Source: Lumbricus rubellus
Taxonomy: Eukaryota > Annelida > Clitellata > Crassiclitellata > Lumbricidae
Length of the DNA: 64,000 nt
NCBI GenBank assembly: GCA_945859605.1
Contig: OX243824.1
Span: 22,064,561-22,128,560 of the forward strand
Direction of reading: 5' to 3'
A model generated the notes under the pieces. That model saw nothing but the letters and a program-made list of their open reading frames with translations. It had not been told where the DNA came from and made no database searches. The position numbers were made by a program, and so were the translations under genes. This document shows, piece by piece, positions 10,898 to 45,830 of this stretch; position 1 is the stretch's first letter; each line of letters opens with the position of its first letter.

Positions 10898-11360
10898 CAA
10901 GGCCGTAGCCAGGATTTTATTTCGGGGAGTGTTTTTCGGTTTCCCGTCCGAAAAAACTGGTTTTTTTTTAGTCATCTTCAGAAGCTATCACCAATTTCCC
11001 GTCCGAAAAACTGATGACCTTTTTCTAGTCATCCGGCGGCTTTCCGGCCCAAATCTTCAGAAAATAGAAACAATTTTCCGTCTTTTTTTAGTCATCCGCT
11101 CCAGCTTTCATGACAATTATAGCCTACAACAAACCTTGTTTACCGCGTATATAGACCTACCCTTGATTACAGCCATGTTTCTTACCATTTTTGCCTAATT
11201 TTTTTTTCATAATGTGCTGCTGAATGCATTCTATTCTTTTTACATTTTTCATTAACGGGGGGGGGGGTCATGGTTTTATTTCATGGTTTTTACATCGTGT
11301 TCTAGTCATTTTTGAAGTGTTCAAACACACCAAACACCCAAACACCTAGCTACGGTCTTG
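10898..11360. mobile_element. hAT-like MITE
   Basis: The left end is CAAGGCCGTAGCCAGGATTT; the right end, reverse-complemented, is CAAGACCGTAGCTAGG. The flanks CACCACGG (10890-10897) and CGCCACGG (11361-11368) are an 8-bp duplication with one mismatch. A TTTTTAGTCATC phrase recurs inside. A second member of the family is at 61086-62359. Confidence 0.7.
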
Positions 11361-11880
11361 CGCCACGGTAGGGGTTGACACAATCATCGACTACAATAAG
11401 AAGGCCAATGCCAAGAAGGTCGTGGATGATGAGAGGCTAATAAAGATCTCAAAGTTATCACGAAGCTGACATTTTCGTGCGCTCTTTGCATGTGTCTCTG
11501 GTGTGCAGATGTGTGCTTCTACATGCATGTGAGTTTACAAGTGTGCCTGTAAGACTGTAAGTGTGACCTGATGGGGCGTTAGAATTACAGATGAAAGCAA
11601 ACATATCGATCTATTTTAGTCACCATGATACCTTGTTGCAAGTTTATACTACTGATGCCTAATAATTAATTATTGATTCCACTGAAAGAGAGAACAACGA
11701 CTGTCACGCAAAAGTAAAGAGTAATGATACAATATTATTGCTTCAATTTAGCTCGTGAAATACTGTTTATAAATCTCCTTCCCATTCCCGCTTATTTTCA
11801 TCGTCATCTCAATTTTTCACCTTCTCCACTTCTTATTTTTATCCTTCTCCTTCTTCTGCTTCTTCTCATTCTTTCAATTA

Positions 11881-13097
11881 TAGGGTGTCTGGATAGGTCG
11901 TGAACGATTTTGAATGCCGATAAATATATGTTATACACAATATAATGTGAAAAGTTTTATACTGGCGGATAGGTTATCCAAATGAAAATGTTAATATAAA
12001 AAAATTAGATCACTAGCTCACTTATTCAATTTGTAGCGCCAATATCCGTGACGTCATCAAATTCGAGCCAATTAAACGTCCAGTTAAACCGCAAACAATA
12101 TTGTACGATCATCATTGTTAATCCACACATAATTAATTAATACAAATTATCATTTAGTATTTAATAATGTTTCCTTTACTATTTATTACAGGCTCAAGTT
12201 GATTAGCCATCGAGCCAAATAGATTTTTCAGAGTTGTCAGAGGTAGGCCTATTGATGTCCATGCCTTACAAAGCCGACGGTTTAAGGTCGTGACGTTTGG
12301 GGTTCGGTATCGGCATAAACAGTTGCCGCCATAATACTCCAAACATTTTCCATTGATGACAAGTCTGGCGAATTAGGTGGCCAGTCCATCTGTGAAATGT
12401 AGGCTATCCATTGATATTTTTGTTCAACCATTCGACTGAGGCCTTTGATGTGTGTGCACGTGCAGTCGTGCACCGTCCTTTTGAAATAATCCTTCGCCGT
12501 TGTTACGAAACATTTTTGTGGCTGTTAACTGAGCGCATAGGATACTGCACTTCGCTGGAATGCGGGTTTGACCTCTTTCTCCTGTATATCATTGATGTAA
12601 TAAGTCGAAGTGACTGAAGTTTTATTTGGAATGATATGAGGTTTTGTTAATCCAACTGTTTATGCCGAACCCGAACCCCAGACACTGAACACCTTAAAAC
12701 GTCGGCTTTGTAAGGCGTGGACATCAATAGGCCTACCTCTGACAACTCTGAAAAATCTATTTGCTCGATGACTAATCGACTTGAGGCTGTAATAAAGAGT
12801 AAAGGAAACATTATTAAGTACTAAATGATAATTTATATTAATCAATTATGTGTGGATTAACAATGATGGTCGTACAATATTGTTTGCGGTTTAACTGGAC
12901 GTTTAATTGGCTCGAATTTGATGACGTCACGGAAATTGGCGCTACAATTTGAATAAGTGAGATAGTGATCTAATTTTTTTATATTAATATTTTCATTTGA
13001 ATAACCTATCCGCCAGTATAAAACTTTCCACATTATATTGTGTATGACATATATTTGTCTGCATTCAAAATCGTTCACGACCTATCGAGACACCCTA
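11881..13097 (-). mobile_element. Tc1-type element with giant inverted repeats (fold-back structure)
   Basis: The element is about 1.2 kb, TA-flanked, with ends TAGGGTGTCT. The outer 430 bp of each side are inverse copies of each other. The minus strand at about 12154-12473 encodes the C-terminal end of a Tc1 transposase, with MDWPPNSPDLSSMENVWSIM giving the third catalytic Glu (the E of MENVW). The inverted repeats include part of this coding sequence, so its last 60 or so codons are also present inverted at about 12660-12800. The catalytic N-terminal two thirds are missing, so it is dead as an autonomous element. Confidence 0.8.
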
Positions 13098-13099
13098 TA

Positions 13100-13318
13100 T
13101 AATCTTCCATCTCCTCCTTTTCTTCTTCTTTATCTTGTTCTTCTTCTTGTTCTTCTTCTTGTTCTTGTTCTTGTTCTGCTTCTCCTTCCCTCCCCTTTCT
13201 TCTTTTATTTCTCCTTCATCTGTTTCTTCGTCTGTTTCTTCCTCTTATTCTTCTCGTCTTCCTCTTTTTCCTCTTTCATTTTTCTTCTCTTACGCCTCCT
13301 TGTCCCCTTAGGACGCTC
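13100..13318 (+). repeat. CT-rich pyrimidine tract
   Basis: TTCTTC/CTTGTT-rich tract continuing the one at about 11780-11880, from which it was separated by the Tc1 insertion. It corresponds to 9600-9985 in the duplicated block. Confidence 0.6.
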
Positions 13319-13322
13319 TTAA

Positions 13323-13827
13323 CCCTCGAGTTCCCAAAGGGGGGGGGGGTCCGACCGGACCCCAGGCCTGTTTTCCTTGGATAACTTATTAAAGGCTATG
13401 GATCTGCAGAAATGCTTTTAGGTATTCCTAGACCAACCATTTGGGCATATAATGGTATTTTTGCGTGAGTAGGCCTATTGTCCTACCCTGTACCCCACAA
13501 ACACAGCATATACTAAGGGTACCGCAAGATATGCAGTTCATATTCATACAAGCGTTTAGGCTTCCTTCGGTAAATAACGCAAGCAAGCATAAAATGTGTC
13601 ACGAGATTATTACACTATTATTTTACACCAGGTGGCGCAACTGTAATATAAGATACATCAATCGATTGCAAATTCATTTGGGATTAAGCTTACATAATTT
13701 TATAACCAAATTCTGTTACGATATTCCAATCCCTTCTCAAGAAATGAGCATGAAAACGCTGGGGTCCGCGCGGACCCCCAGCCGCCTTTGTGTAGGCCTA
13801 CCAAAAAATACCTTGGGCACTCAAGCG
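13323..13827. mobile_element. TTAA-target (piggyBac-type) MITE
   Basis: 505 bp between TTAA at 13319-13322 and 13828-13831. The left end is CCCTCGAGTTCCCAAAG; the reverse-complemented right end is CGCTTGAGTGCCCAAGG. A subterminal GGGGTCCGACCGGACCCC palindrome and its partner GGGGTCCGCGCGGACCCC lie inside each end. A larger, inverted relative is at 55886-57610. No transposase is present. It lies only about 20 bp downstream of the exon-4 splice donor. Confidence 0.75.
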
Positions 13828-13850
13828 TTAAGACACTGTCTAAAATTTAC

Positions 13851-36906
<23,056 letters not shown>

Positions 36907-37370
36907 TGCGACTACAAATTCACTTTGGAATCATCTAATGATGAATAGTTGCGGCTTCGTTCTGAATAACGTAGGCTATGCATGCATTGCATAAGCCAAT
37001 CGAATTTATAACGAATCTAGAGAAGGCGTTCCTGAACGAACAATTTATTACCAATGAGAGCAAAGGCTACTCTGAAAATGCTTTGCTTTGCTAGATCTTC
37101 TACTTCCGTAAATCAAAGTGAACACATCAACTGCGCTGACGGATCATGAGACGGATATTAGGCGCATTGATTTGCTATAGAAAGTGAGATCCTATTGGGC
37201 TGTAGGCCAAACTTGATAAAAAAGACGTTTTTAAAATGTCTTGTCTCTAGCAATTCATGTTTGGTGCATATTCGTAGTAAAAGTTTCAGAATAAAATCTT
37301 TTTGCAGTACGTAGCCTATGTAGTTATCCACTTAGGTCTACGCTTTATGGCATTATGCACGTCGCTTTAT
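36907..37370. promoter_or_regulatory. presumed upstream region of the FReD gene
   Basis: Unique sequence immediately 5' of the gene's ATG on the minus strand. No firm TATA box or transcription start was recognised. The L2-like LINE tail at 37371 limits the transposon-free upstream region to about 460 bp. Confidence 0.25.
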
Positions 37371-38224
37371 CCATTCAGTCATTCATATTCATTCATTCAT
37401 TCATTCATTCAGAGCATTTATATAGCGCCCCTTCAAGAAACTACTCAGAGGCGCTCCCAGCCCAACCACGACCAAAGAAAAAAGACTTGAGAGACTTGTA
37501 GAACCCAGCCGGAAAGACCACAAGTAGAGAGCGCAGCGAAAACGATAGATCATTCCATACAATGGGTACCACGACCGAGAAAGCACGGCGCTGCTTAATA
37601 GCCAAGCGAGCCCTCGGAACCAGGAGCTCACCCCAGCCGAAGAGCGAAGCACTCGACGCGCTGCGACGTCAGAGACTGGACATATGAAGATCACGCAAGT
37701 AAGACGGAGTACAGCCAAGGACACAGCGAGAGACCACGGCAGCAATGTGGTATGAGATCCGTTGGGACACAGGCAGCAAGTGCAGTATATCACGCATATA
37801 AGCAGAGACAGGAGCAAATTTTGAAAGACCAACAAGGCGTGCAGCCGAGCGTAAGACATGATCAAGTCGCCCCAGAACCCCAAGGGGAAGACCATAGAGT
37901 AGGGAGCATCAGTTGTCAATTCGACTTGTAACAAAGGCGTGGACAAGGACGACCCACCGCGCCATGAGAGAGAGAGAGAGCGCGCGAGAGACCCCCCGAA
38001 GCTGACGAAGCTGGTGATAAGCACTCCGTGCAACCAAGTTCACATGGTGGGACAGAGTAAGTTCAGAATCGAGGGGGAGTCCCAGATCACGAACTGTGAG
38101 GGGGAAAAGGAGATATGAGGAAAGAGCAGAGCAAATTGTGAGTTGCCTATATATATGGCCACACAGCCATTTTGTGCGGATAGCTCGTATGAACGGACAA
38201 TTTACGCAGTCGATCGAGTTGATT
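37371..38224 (-). pseudogene. L2-like LINE 3' fragment
   Basis: The minus strand reads TVRDLGLPLDSELTLSHHVN, AYHQLRQLRGVSRAL, VLVHAFVTSRIDN, PVSDVAARRVLRSSAG and GRYINALNE across several frames. The 3' end has the GCGCTATATAAATGCTCTGA-type terminus and an inverted (TGAA)n tail at about 37371-37415. It is 5'-truncated and frameshifted. It is closely similar in sequence to the copy at 2285-6345, so it supplies the uninterrupted reference for that insertion. Confidence 0.8.
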
Positions 38225-38227
38225 GAT

Positions 38228-38945
38228 AACATAACATAACATTTTTATTCAGCAACCGACTCATTCATTACAGATAGTGTAATTATACAGCAGTTATCTA
38301 ACATGTCGGCTTGCCCAGGAGACCCAAAAGGGGCCAAAGGTCCCGCCAGCCAGGGCCATCTGAGAGAAATGAATTAGAAAATGCAGCACGGCCGACTGTA
38401 AAATAAAACAGCTTCATGAACAATAAATTCTTAACTAGCATACTATATACAAAAACAAAAGGTGAGTTAGGAAAGTGGAATAAAGTCATTGCAGTCACAT
38501 ACACGAAAACAAGTGCACATTCTCATATGAAGGTGAATGCTACATTCCTTGTTGGATGTAGGCAGAAAACTCTCGTTTGAACAGACGAAGAGACTGCAGG
38601 GAACGAATATCAAGAAGAATACTATTCCATGTTTTTAGCCCAATACATTTTATAGATTTAAGCCTTGTATTAGTGCGGGCAAAGGGAATATAAAAATGGT
38701 TAGTATTTCTCAAGCAACGCTCTTGAATAGGCCTATCAGTGCTAACTTTGAAATAATCTCTATAAGTAGCTGGTAGTTGATTATGGGTATATCGATACAT
38801 AAATATTAAATATTCCAATTTGTAATTGCCTTATTTGATCTGGTTGCAGTATTTTTAAACCTAAGAATTCTGCTTTTGTGTGGGCTCCATAAGGGCTTTT
38901 TGCAACAAAACGTATTGCCCGTTTTTGGAGGACAAGAATTTTCGA
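38228..38945 (-). pseudogene. second LINE 3' fragment (CR1/jockey-like)
   Basis: The minus strand reads VLQKRAIRFVAKSPYGAHTK, then YTHNQLPATYRDYFKVSTDR, NHFYIPFARTNTRLKSIKC and LQSLRLFKREFSAYI before a stop at 38540. A 3' UTR of 300 bp follows, ending AATAAAAATGTTATGTTATG. This is the thumb/C-terminal end of a different LINE family from the L2-like elements. It abuts the L2-like fragment directly. Confidence 0.7.
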
Positions 38946-39540
38946 GACTTAGCCTATATGCAGACGCCCACACTATCAATCGAATCGATCATAACTCGGC
39001 TAAGTCGATATGATAAAAAAATTCACGACTCGATCGACTTGCAAGTCGAGTCTACCGTTGGTTTTGCCAAATCGAGTTGATCGCTTCTTTGACTCGACTC
39101 CCATTAGTGCCTGACTTTTTTTTTCTTCATGAAAGTGTGAAAATATTGTAATTTCTACTTAATGAAAATCAGTGTCAATCACCATTCAGGGTAATATTTG
39201 TTTTTTCTATTTATTAGCAATTTTTTCTTACCGTCCCCGTTTTGGGGACGCTAGGCACAAGTGCCCCCATCAACTTTTCCAGGCTGGCATTGATCAACTG
39301 TGAAGGTTTCATATATATTTCAACTATTTAATCATGAAAATAAGCATACTTGTAGCTAAATAAATCAAGTTGTACAAATAAAACTCATAGTTTGCTATAA
39401 ATTATTATGAAAAATTTAAGAAAATCAAGAAAAACTGTCAAATTTATGGGGTTTTTGCCTTGCTTTTAGACAGCAGCAACGCCAGCGACACTGTATTCTA
39501 CTAGACTGGAAGAATTGATTTGTTTGCATGTTTGTATTGT

Positions 39541-39733
39541 ATGCGTACTTGTTATAGCGTCCCTTCAAGTTAACTACTCAGAGGCGCTCCCGACTACAGC
39601 GCGGACACTGCATCGGAGTTTCACGACGAAGCGCTGAGCAATTGCGAGTGAAGGACTTTGCCAAGGTCCTTACGTGGCGACTGGAGGTGGGTTCGAACCT
39701 GCAACCATCCAGCTTGCATTGCGACACGGTATC
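39541..39733 (-). mobile_element. tRNA SINE with L2 3' end, 5' part cut by an insertion
   Basis: Reverse complement of the SINE at 32876: TTATAGCGTCCCTTCAAG, ACTCAGAGGCGCTCCCG, GCATCGGAGTTTCACG, and box B inverted as GGGTTCGAACC. The tRNA-like 5' end is interrupted at about 39733, and a possible remainder (GTCCTAGACCC) follows the next element at about 40322. Confidence 0.75.
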
Positions 39734-40318
39734 CGGACATTACCCCCAACCCATTACTCCATGCCATTACCCCCCTGCCATTACCTCCCGACCATTACCA
39801 CCCATAGGACATTACCCCCTGCCATTACATCCCGTCTGTTTACATTTAGGTCCAGTGTATGTATATATGTACGTATGTATGTAATGTATGCATGTATGTA
39901 TGTATGCAGGCATGCATGTACGCATGTACGTTCGTATGTACGTACGTACGTACGTACGTATGTATGTATGTAGGCATACATAGATGAATACATATGCACA
40001 TGCGCAAGTACATACATACATGAATGTAAGCATAAACATATATACGTACGTATGTTACGGTATGTAGTGTTGTACACACATGCATACATACATACATACA
40101 TACATACTTACATACATACCTACATACATACCCACATACATACATGCTGACATACATACAAACTTATATACATACTTACATTCATACATGCATACACTGG
40201 ACCTAAATGTAAACGGACGGGGGGGGGGGGGTAAATGGCAAAGGGTAATGTCCTACGGGGGGTAATGTCCTACGGGGGTAATGGCAGGTGGGTAATGGGC
40301 CGGGGGTAAAGCCCTATA
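39733..40318. mobile_element. TIR element with CATTACCCCC-phrase ends and CATA-repeat core
   Basis: The left end is an array of CATTACCCCC phrases (39737-39835) followed by GTTTACATTTAGGTCCAGTG. The right end is the inverse (CACTGGACCTAAATGTAAAC at 40195, then GGGGGTAATG phrases to about 40305). The core (39855-40195) is a degenerate (CATA)n/(TACG)n microsatellite that is itself roughly inverted around its centre. No target duplication was identified with confidence. Confidence 0.75.
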
Positions 40319-40974
40319 AAGTCCTAGACCCTTGCAACACTGTCACTTACAGTTAGAGATCTTCCCTGCCAGCATTTGCATGGGTATTAGACAGACTCCA
40401 TATGGGTCTCACATGGGTCCCACGTGGGAATATGGGTCCTATATGAGACCCATGATATCTTGCAGGCTGGGTTGGCCTTGGCGTGCTGAGGAAACACATA
40501 TGCATATTATTACTATAATAGTTGAAAACGCAGTGAAAGTCACATATTGTTGTTATGAAAGTTGATGGGGGCACTTGTGCCTAGCGTCCCCGAAATGGGG
40601 ACGGTATTTACGAGCATAATAAAAATATTAACCAAAGATGAATCAATGCTACAAAATTTATACAGGTAGATAACAGCACCAATAATATGGGTATATATGC
40701 ATATTTTCGATTGCAGCAGGTTTTTACCCGAAAATATAATTTTATATTGAAAACTTTAAAAAAATTAAAAATTTTGGAAAATCGAAATAAAAATCTATCT
40801 GGCATATGCAAAAACAAAACAAAATCTGCCATATTATATCTTATTTGAAAGATAATTTAGTACACTGTCAGTCCCAATGGTTGGCAACTCTGAGTATTGC
40901 TTGATATTAAAAATATCTCTTCCCAAAGAGGTGTCCCCGTTTTGGGGACGCTAGGCACTAATGGGTTAAATATT

Positions 40975-42360
40975 TTAGGCTACTTATAATTTCTTTTAGT
41001 TACGATGCGCTAAAAATGCCTTAGTTTCACGATATTTCAGGTCTGTACTCAGTACCGACAATCTCATAATGTTCGAAAGTCTGTACGTTAGAGCAAAATT
41101 GACGCATTCGCACTCTGGTGTTTGGCAACATTTTATTCCACTTTGCTTAATGGGAACCGCAGCTGCAGCACACAATTCAAAACCAAAACTGCCTACAACG
41201 TAGCCTTTCCGAAGGGAAATTCCATGCATAAACCGTGGCGCAGCCGGGAATTTCTGATGGGGGGTTATGACCGGATGCTTGTTTTTTTCTTCTTATATAG
41301 GCTACTTGGACAAAATCAATAACCTTTAAAAAACGTTTTTTCTTAAGCCAATTATAGGCAGGCCAGGCCTTAGGGGTTGCGGTGCCCAAGGCAGCAGCGG
41401 GTTTTCAAGCATAAATCTACGCAGTTGATCTGGTGGGGGAGAGTCACCTAAGTTGGGGCACCTTACGTTGTTTTCCAAATTTCTTTTGAGCCAAGAGTAG
41501 CCAAGGCCTACTATTTTAACCCTCATGCGACCAAAATATTTTGCTCCTTAAATTATGACCAACAGGGGTCCCGTGGTAGCCGATAACGCGTTCGGTGCTT
41601 GATGCGTCAATAGTGGACAAGGTGGCATAGTTAAAGTGCTTAAAAAGCACTGTCAATAGTTTTACTGAGTTAGTAGTAATAATAATAATAACAAGAACCA
41701 TTAATTAAGCCAATTTATGCAGCGCAGTAACACTGCCATGCCGTTACAAGGGCGTCTTACAACGCAGCTAACATGTAGGATTATCCATAGAGCTTTTTTT
41801 TAGCTTGAAGCTGAGCCTATAGTGTTGTTGTCGGGATTGAATTTCTACACCATAGGTCTTCATCGCAACTCTGATCAGAGCTTAGTTTGAACGAATCCTT
41901 GCTCGTTGTGTCATGTGACGTGTTACCATGGCACACCCCGGCTCTGTCAAGAAGGTAGGCCCACCGCGACGCCATGTGCTCTGCGAGATCTCCCAGCCTG
42001 GATTATTGCTCAGCCACAGAATATTAGAAGCAATTCCAGTTATGTCCAAGATGTTCACTTTCCTTTTTGTGGTGCGCATTGTAGCCCGGTGGTACATTAT
42101 AATTGTCAGTAGCCTACTACATTTTTTTTCAATTGTAAAGGAAGATTACTTCTGGCTTGTTGTTCATCTGGGCAGTGAATACAGCGAACACAGCTCTGTC
42201 TGGTTTAGGAACAAACGTAAGAAGGGTAAGTTGGTCATGTCATCCCAACAAATAGCTCAATTCCTAGCGCCCCATGCCTTGGCTGCATTGCCCCCAGGAA
42301 CATGAATTTTGTTGCTTCAGATTGTGCCAACATAGGCCTATCTACGTCAATATCTACGCA
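40975..42360. other. no firm gene; one possible cysteine-rich exon
   Basis: A 77-codon minus-strand ORF (40996-41229) has a Cys pattern (CAAAAVPIKQSGIKCCQTPE, CECVNF) faintly like a PAN/apple domain, but without convincing splice sites. A plus-strand ORF at 41928-42305 matches nothing I know. A GGCGCAGCC motif at about 41239 resembles a hAT terminus with no partner found. Confidence 0.3.
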
Positions 42361-42361
42361 A

Positions 42362-42620
42362 CTATAGACCATTTTTCTTGAGGGTGTTCACTGTTCATAA
42401 TTATTGCAAGCGCCGAAGGCGCGAAGTTGCGAGTGCCGAAGGCACGAAGCCCGCCCCAACTATGGGGTCTGGGGGAGCGTCGTAAGCTCCCCCAGCGGGG
42501 TCTGGAGCGGAGCCCCAGCCACCAACGAATGTTTAGCTCTTTTGACCTCAACTGGAGCCATTTTAGGCTCTTTTTGCCAGCTATTCATGAACGATAAAAT
42601 CATGAAAACTTCAAAAGAAG
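42362..42620. mobile_element. hAT-like arm related to 6400-6823
   Basis: Contains GCAAGCGCCGAAGGCGCGAA, GAGTGCCGAAGGCACGAAG and a GGGGTCTGGGGGAGCGTCG block, then ATTCATGAACGATAAAATCA. The inverse of this series is found at about 6400-6790. No terminus or target duplication was recognised here, so it is probably a truncated copy. Confidence 0.5.
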
Positions 42621-42984
42621 TCGTTTTTGCAGAGTCGCAGACTACCAGTATAAGAATGTTAAAAGTTTATTGTAAAAGAAATGGGTTTCGTCGTTACTAT
42701 AGTCCCAAAAGTCAAAAGTGTAGGCCTATAGCTTAACAAGTTTATAAGTATACCGTCATATGGGTATGCCTACTGAATAGGAAAATCCTAGAGGCATGTC
42801 ATTATGTAGGGGGTTTACGGGCTCAACCTATACACCTAAATGTGTAATTGCCTAATTTTAAGAAATAATTCTGTGAAGGCTTAGCCAATGCTTTGTGTAA
42901 TTTGCAACCATTGCTTAGTGTTGAGCAACCAACAGAGGGATAAGTTTGGGGAGGAGATTACGCCCTCCCTATTATCTAAATGGT

Positions 42985-44890
42985 TTTTTCCCGTATACAC
43001 CATTTTAGTCATCGACTTTAATAATTTTTTTGAAATCTCATAACAATTATATTTTTTGTAAACACCCTTTTTAGCCATCGAGGTTAATTAAAATCTCATA
43101 AAACCATACTATTTCGGAGGACACACCTTTTTTAGTCATCGAGTTTAATAATTTTATTAAAATCTCATAAAAAATACTATTTTTTTAATTTGACTAAGGC
43201 ACCCCTTAGGCTACATGTCTAAAAAGTTCGATAGTGCTGTAATATGCCGAACAAATTTCTGTCAAGAGCAATTTAACGGCCTCTGTTGCCATATGGCATA
43301 GGCCCTCGTCAAATCTGGATCCATCCGATAGGCCTACTATTTTCCGTAAACACCTTTTTTAGTGATAGAGTTTATATGAAATCTCATAAGAACCATACTA
43401 CACCGTGGTTAAAAACAAGTAAGCCAAATTGTTTTGCATATAATCTCTAATACCTGATGACATATCAAGCTAAAATGTTCCAAATGTCTAGAGAATTGGA
43501 CTAAGAATATGATTCCAATATTTCATGAGATATAGTTGAACTGATCAAAAAGATATGAATCTTTCAACATCATATGCCGAAATTTCAGTTTACAAGCAAT
43601 TTTATGCTATATTCAATCAAATGTAAGTCAAACTGTTTTTCATTATCTTTATGGCCTGATAATTAATCATTCTAAAATTTTCCCGATATGTAGATAATTG
43701 AACTAACAATATGATTACAACAGTATAGTTTGATTATTTAAATAATTAAGATGCTAAAAATGTCCTACTCCTGCTTGCACGCAAGCCTGGAATCGCTGTC
43801 GCCATGCATTGGGCAACAGCATCGTCGATTATCCTCTGGTCCAGGCCATCCCACACTTCCAACAAGCGTTGCCTCACATCATTTATATCATGGATTGTTG
43901 ACTGGTAGACTTGGTCTTGCATAACGCTCCACACTTTATAGTCGGCAGAATTCAAAACTGGGCTGTTCGGAGGCCATAATGTGGGAGAAATGAAGTGTAG
44001 CGTCTCTCTTGTCAGCATTTCGATGGTTTCCTTGGCTCTGTGGGCTGGGGCACTGTCCTGTTGAAAAAGCAGCCTTCTGGGACTATATTTCTGATTACAG
44101 GTAGAATATGTTGTGACAGCAGAACGTTGCGATAATAGGTTACATTAATTTTTACTCCAGCATCAATCAAGACTAAATTGGAACGACCAAGCGTCGAAAC
44201 CGCAACGGACACCATAATAGACTTGCTGAAAACTGATACATGTATTTCTGGAGATGAAGTTGAAATATCCATATCTTTCTATTCGTTCAAATTTATGACA
44301 TGGTATTTTGGAATCCTATTCTTGGTTCAATGATCAATCGCTAAATATTGGAAAACATTTAGTATGATTAATCATCAGACATTAGAGATGTAAGAAAAAC
44401 AGTTTGGCTTACATTTCATTTAATCTAACAGAAAATAGCTTGTAACCTGAAATTTCGGCATATGAAGTTGAAAGATTCATATCTTTTTATCCGTTCAACT
44501 TTATCTCTTGAAATTTTGGAATCACAGGCCTATTCTTGGTCAAATTCTCTAAATATTTGGAGACTTTTAGCGTGATATGTTATCAGACATTGGAGATATT
44601 TGAAAAACAGTTTGGCTTACTTTTTTTGAACCACGGTGTATTTTCCGTACACACCTTTTTTAGTCATCAAGTTTTATTGAAATTTCATAAAAAATACTAT
44701 TTTCCGTAAACTCCTTTTTTAGTCATCGAGTTTAATAGAAATTTCTAAAAAAATACTATTTTCCGTAAACACCTTCTTTAGTCATCGAGTTTAATTGATA
44801 TCTCTTAAAAACATACTATTTTTGGACAAAAAAGTTGACGACCTTTTATTAATCATCGAGTTGAAATTTTTTGATATATTTATTTTTTGA
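42985..44890. repeat. minisatellite of TTTTTTAGTCATCGAGTTTAAT units, split by a mariner element
   Basis: About nine diverged copies of a unit of about 60-75 bp (ATACTATTTTCCGTAAACAC, CTTTTTTAGTCATCGAGTTT, AATCTCATAAAA) lie at 42985-43400 and 44639-44890. The mariner element at 43401-44638 sits at a TA inside a unit (CATAC-TA-TTTTCCG), so the array is older. Confidence 0.85.
43401..44638 (-). mobile_element. mariner-type element with internally duplicated TIRs
   Basis: 1238 bp, flanked by TA (43399-43400, 44639-44640). The ends are CACCGTGGTT and its inverse. Each arm contains two tandem units of about 220 bp, so the outer and inner halves of the TIR are themselves repeats. The minus strand encodes a broken transposase: VSVAVSTLGRSNLVLIDAGV and KINVTYYRNVLLSQHILPVI (44272-44012), a frameshift at the FQQD-SAPAH position, then LWPPNSPVLNSADYKVWSVM and LLEVWDGLDQRIIDDA (44018-43746). 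The N-terminal DNA-binding half is missing. Confidence 0.9.
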
Positions 44891-44894
44891 TTTT

Positions 44895-45096
44895 GACACC
44901 CAGGCGATATTGCTGCCAGTTTTGAATAACGTAAGAAGTCGAATGTAATAAATAATCAAAAGAGGTGAAACTCCAAATATCAGGAGAAAGAAATTAAGTA
45001 TTATAAATCGTTTAGCAACTTATTTAAGGGTGTTTGCATCTCCCAATAGAGTCAGTTTTCCCCAGGTCAGCGTGTACTCACCTCAAAATCTACTTG
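44895..45096. other. no recognised feature
   Basis: Short AT-rich spacer between the minisatellite and the next TIR element. Confidence 0.4.
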
Positions 45097-45830
45097 CAAT
45101 CATGCTATATCGTCGCCTCAGAGTCAACTTCGCGTATGTCCATTGTCCACTTTTGTGATTTCCGAGAAAAACGAGGTAGAAGTTTCGCAACTTTGGACGC
45201 CAAAAAGATAACCAGTGCAATAAAACTTCAGGCAATAACTTCTTATTAAAGCATCGACATTAATTAAAGGATGTTGCATTAAAATGAAACTGAAACTTAG
45301 AATAGATTTGGTGAAATTTAGAAAAATGTTGTATAAAAATGGATTTAAATCAATTGCAAGTCATCCTGACGTGAGAAATATTTTAAAAAATATATGAAAT
45401 AGTAAAAGAAAGCAATACACAATCATTTGCGATTGTGTTTGTTTCAATTTTCTCAAGTATAATACCATTTTTTAATAAAAGAACGTTTTATTCCCTGGAC
45501 ATACGACACTATGATACATCGAAGTGGGATGTCGTATCTCCTTCGTCCAATCAACGACGAGCTTTCACTGTACATACGACAATGCACTTTTAACCGTGAA
45601 TGCGGCACTGGACATACGGCAAAATAACTGGAGATACGACAAAACAACACTGAAATTTTACATACGACAAGTAGTTTTCGTTGAATATCTTTAAAACGAC
45701 CTGTCGTATCGCTTAGTTATTGAAACTGAGGGAAGATAAACAAATTTTTGTTACAAATCAAGTCTAAACTCGATTTTGACAAAAATGGACATAGGCCTAC
45801 GCGAAGATGACTCTGAGGCGACGATATATA

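Larger units (their letters stand above)
39100..40965. mobile_element. TTAA-type element family with GTCCCC-GGGGAC subterminal hairpins, containing a SINE and a CATA element
   Basis: The left end CCCATTAGTGCCTGAC (39100, target site degraded) and the right end GGCACTAATGGG before TTAA (40966-40969) delimit a region with two inner ends facing each other (GGGGACGCTAGGCACAAGTG at about 39243 and its inverse at about 40570). GTCCCCGTTTTGGGGAC palindromes mark each. Inside are the SINE at 39541-39733 and the CATA-rich element at 39733-40318. Whether this is one element or two is unresolved. Confidence 0.55.

Noticed and set aside
39674..40265. Tyr/Cys/His-rich ORFs around the CATA tract, and the similar ones at 63349-63815
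   Set aside because: They are microsatellite translations with no start, splice or domain support.
40996..41229. Possible PAN/apple-type exon on the minus strand
   Set aside because: The Cys spacing is only vaguely similar, key cysteines are missing and splice sites are not convincing.
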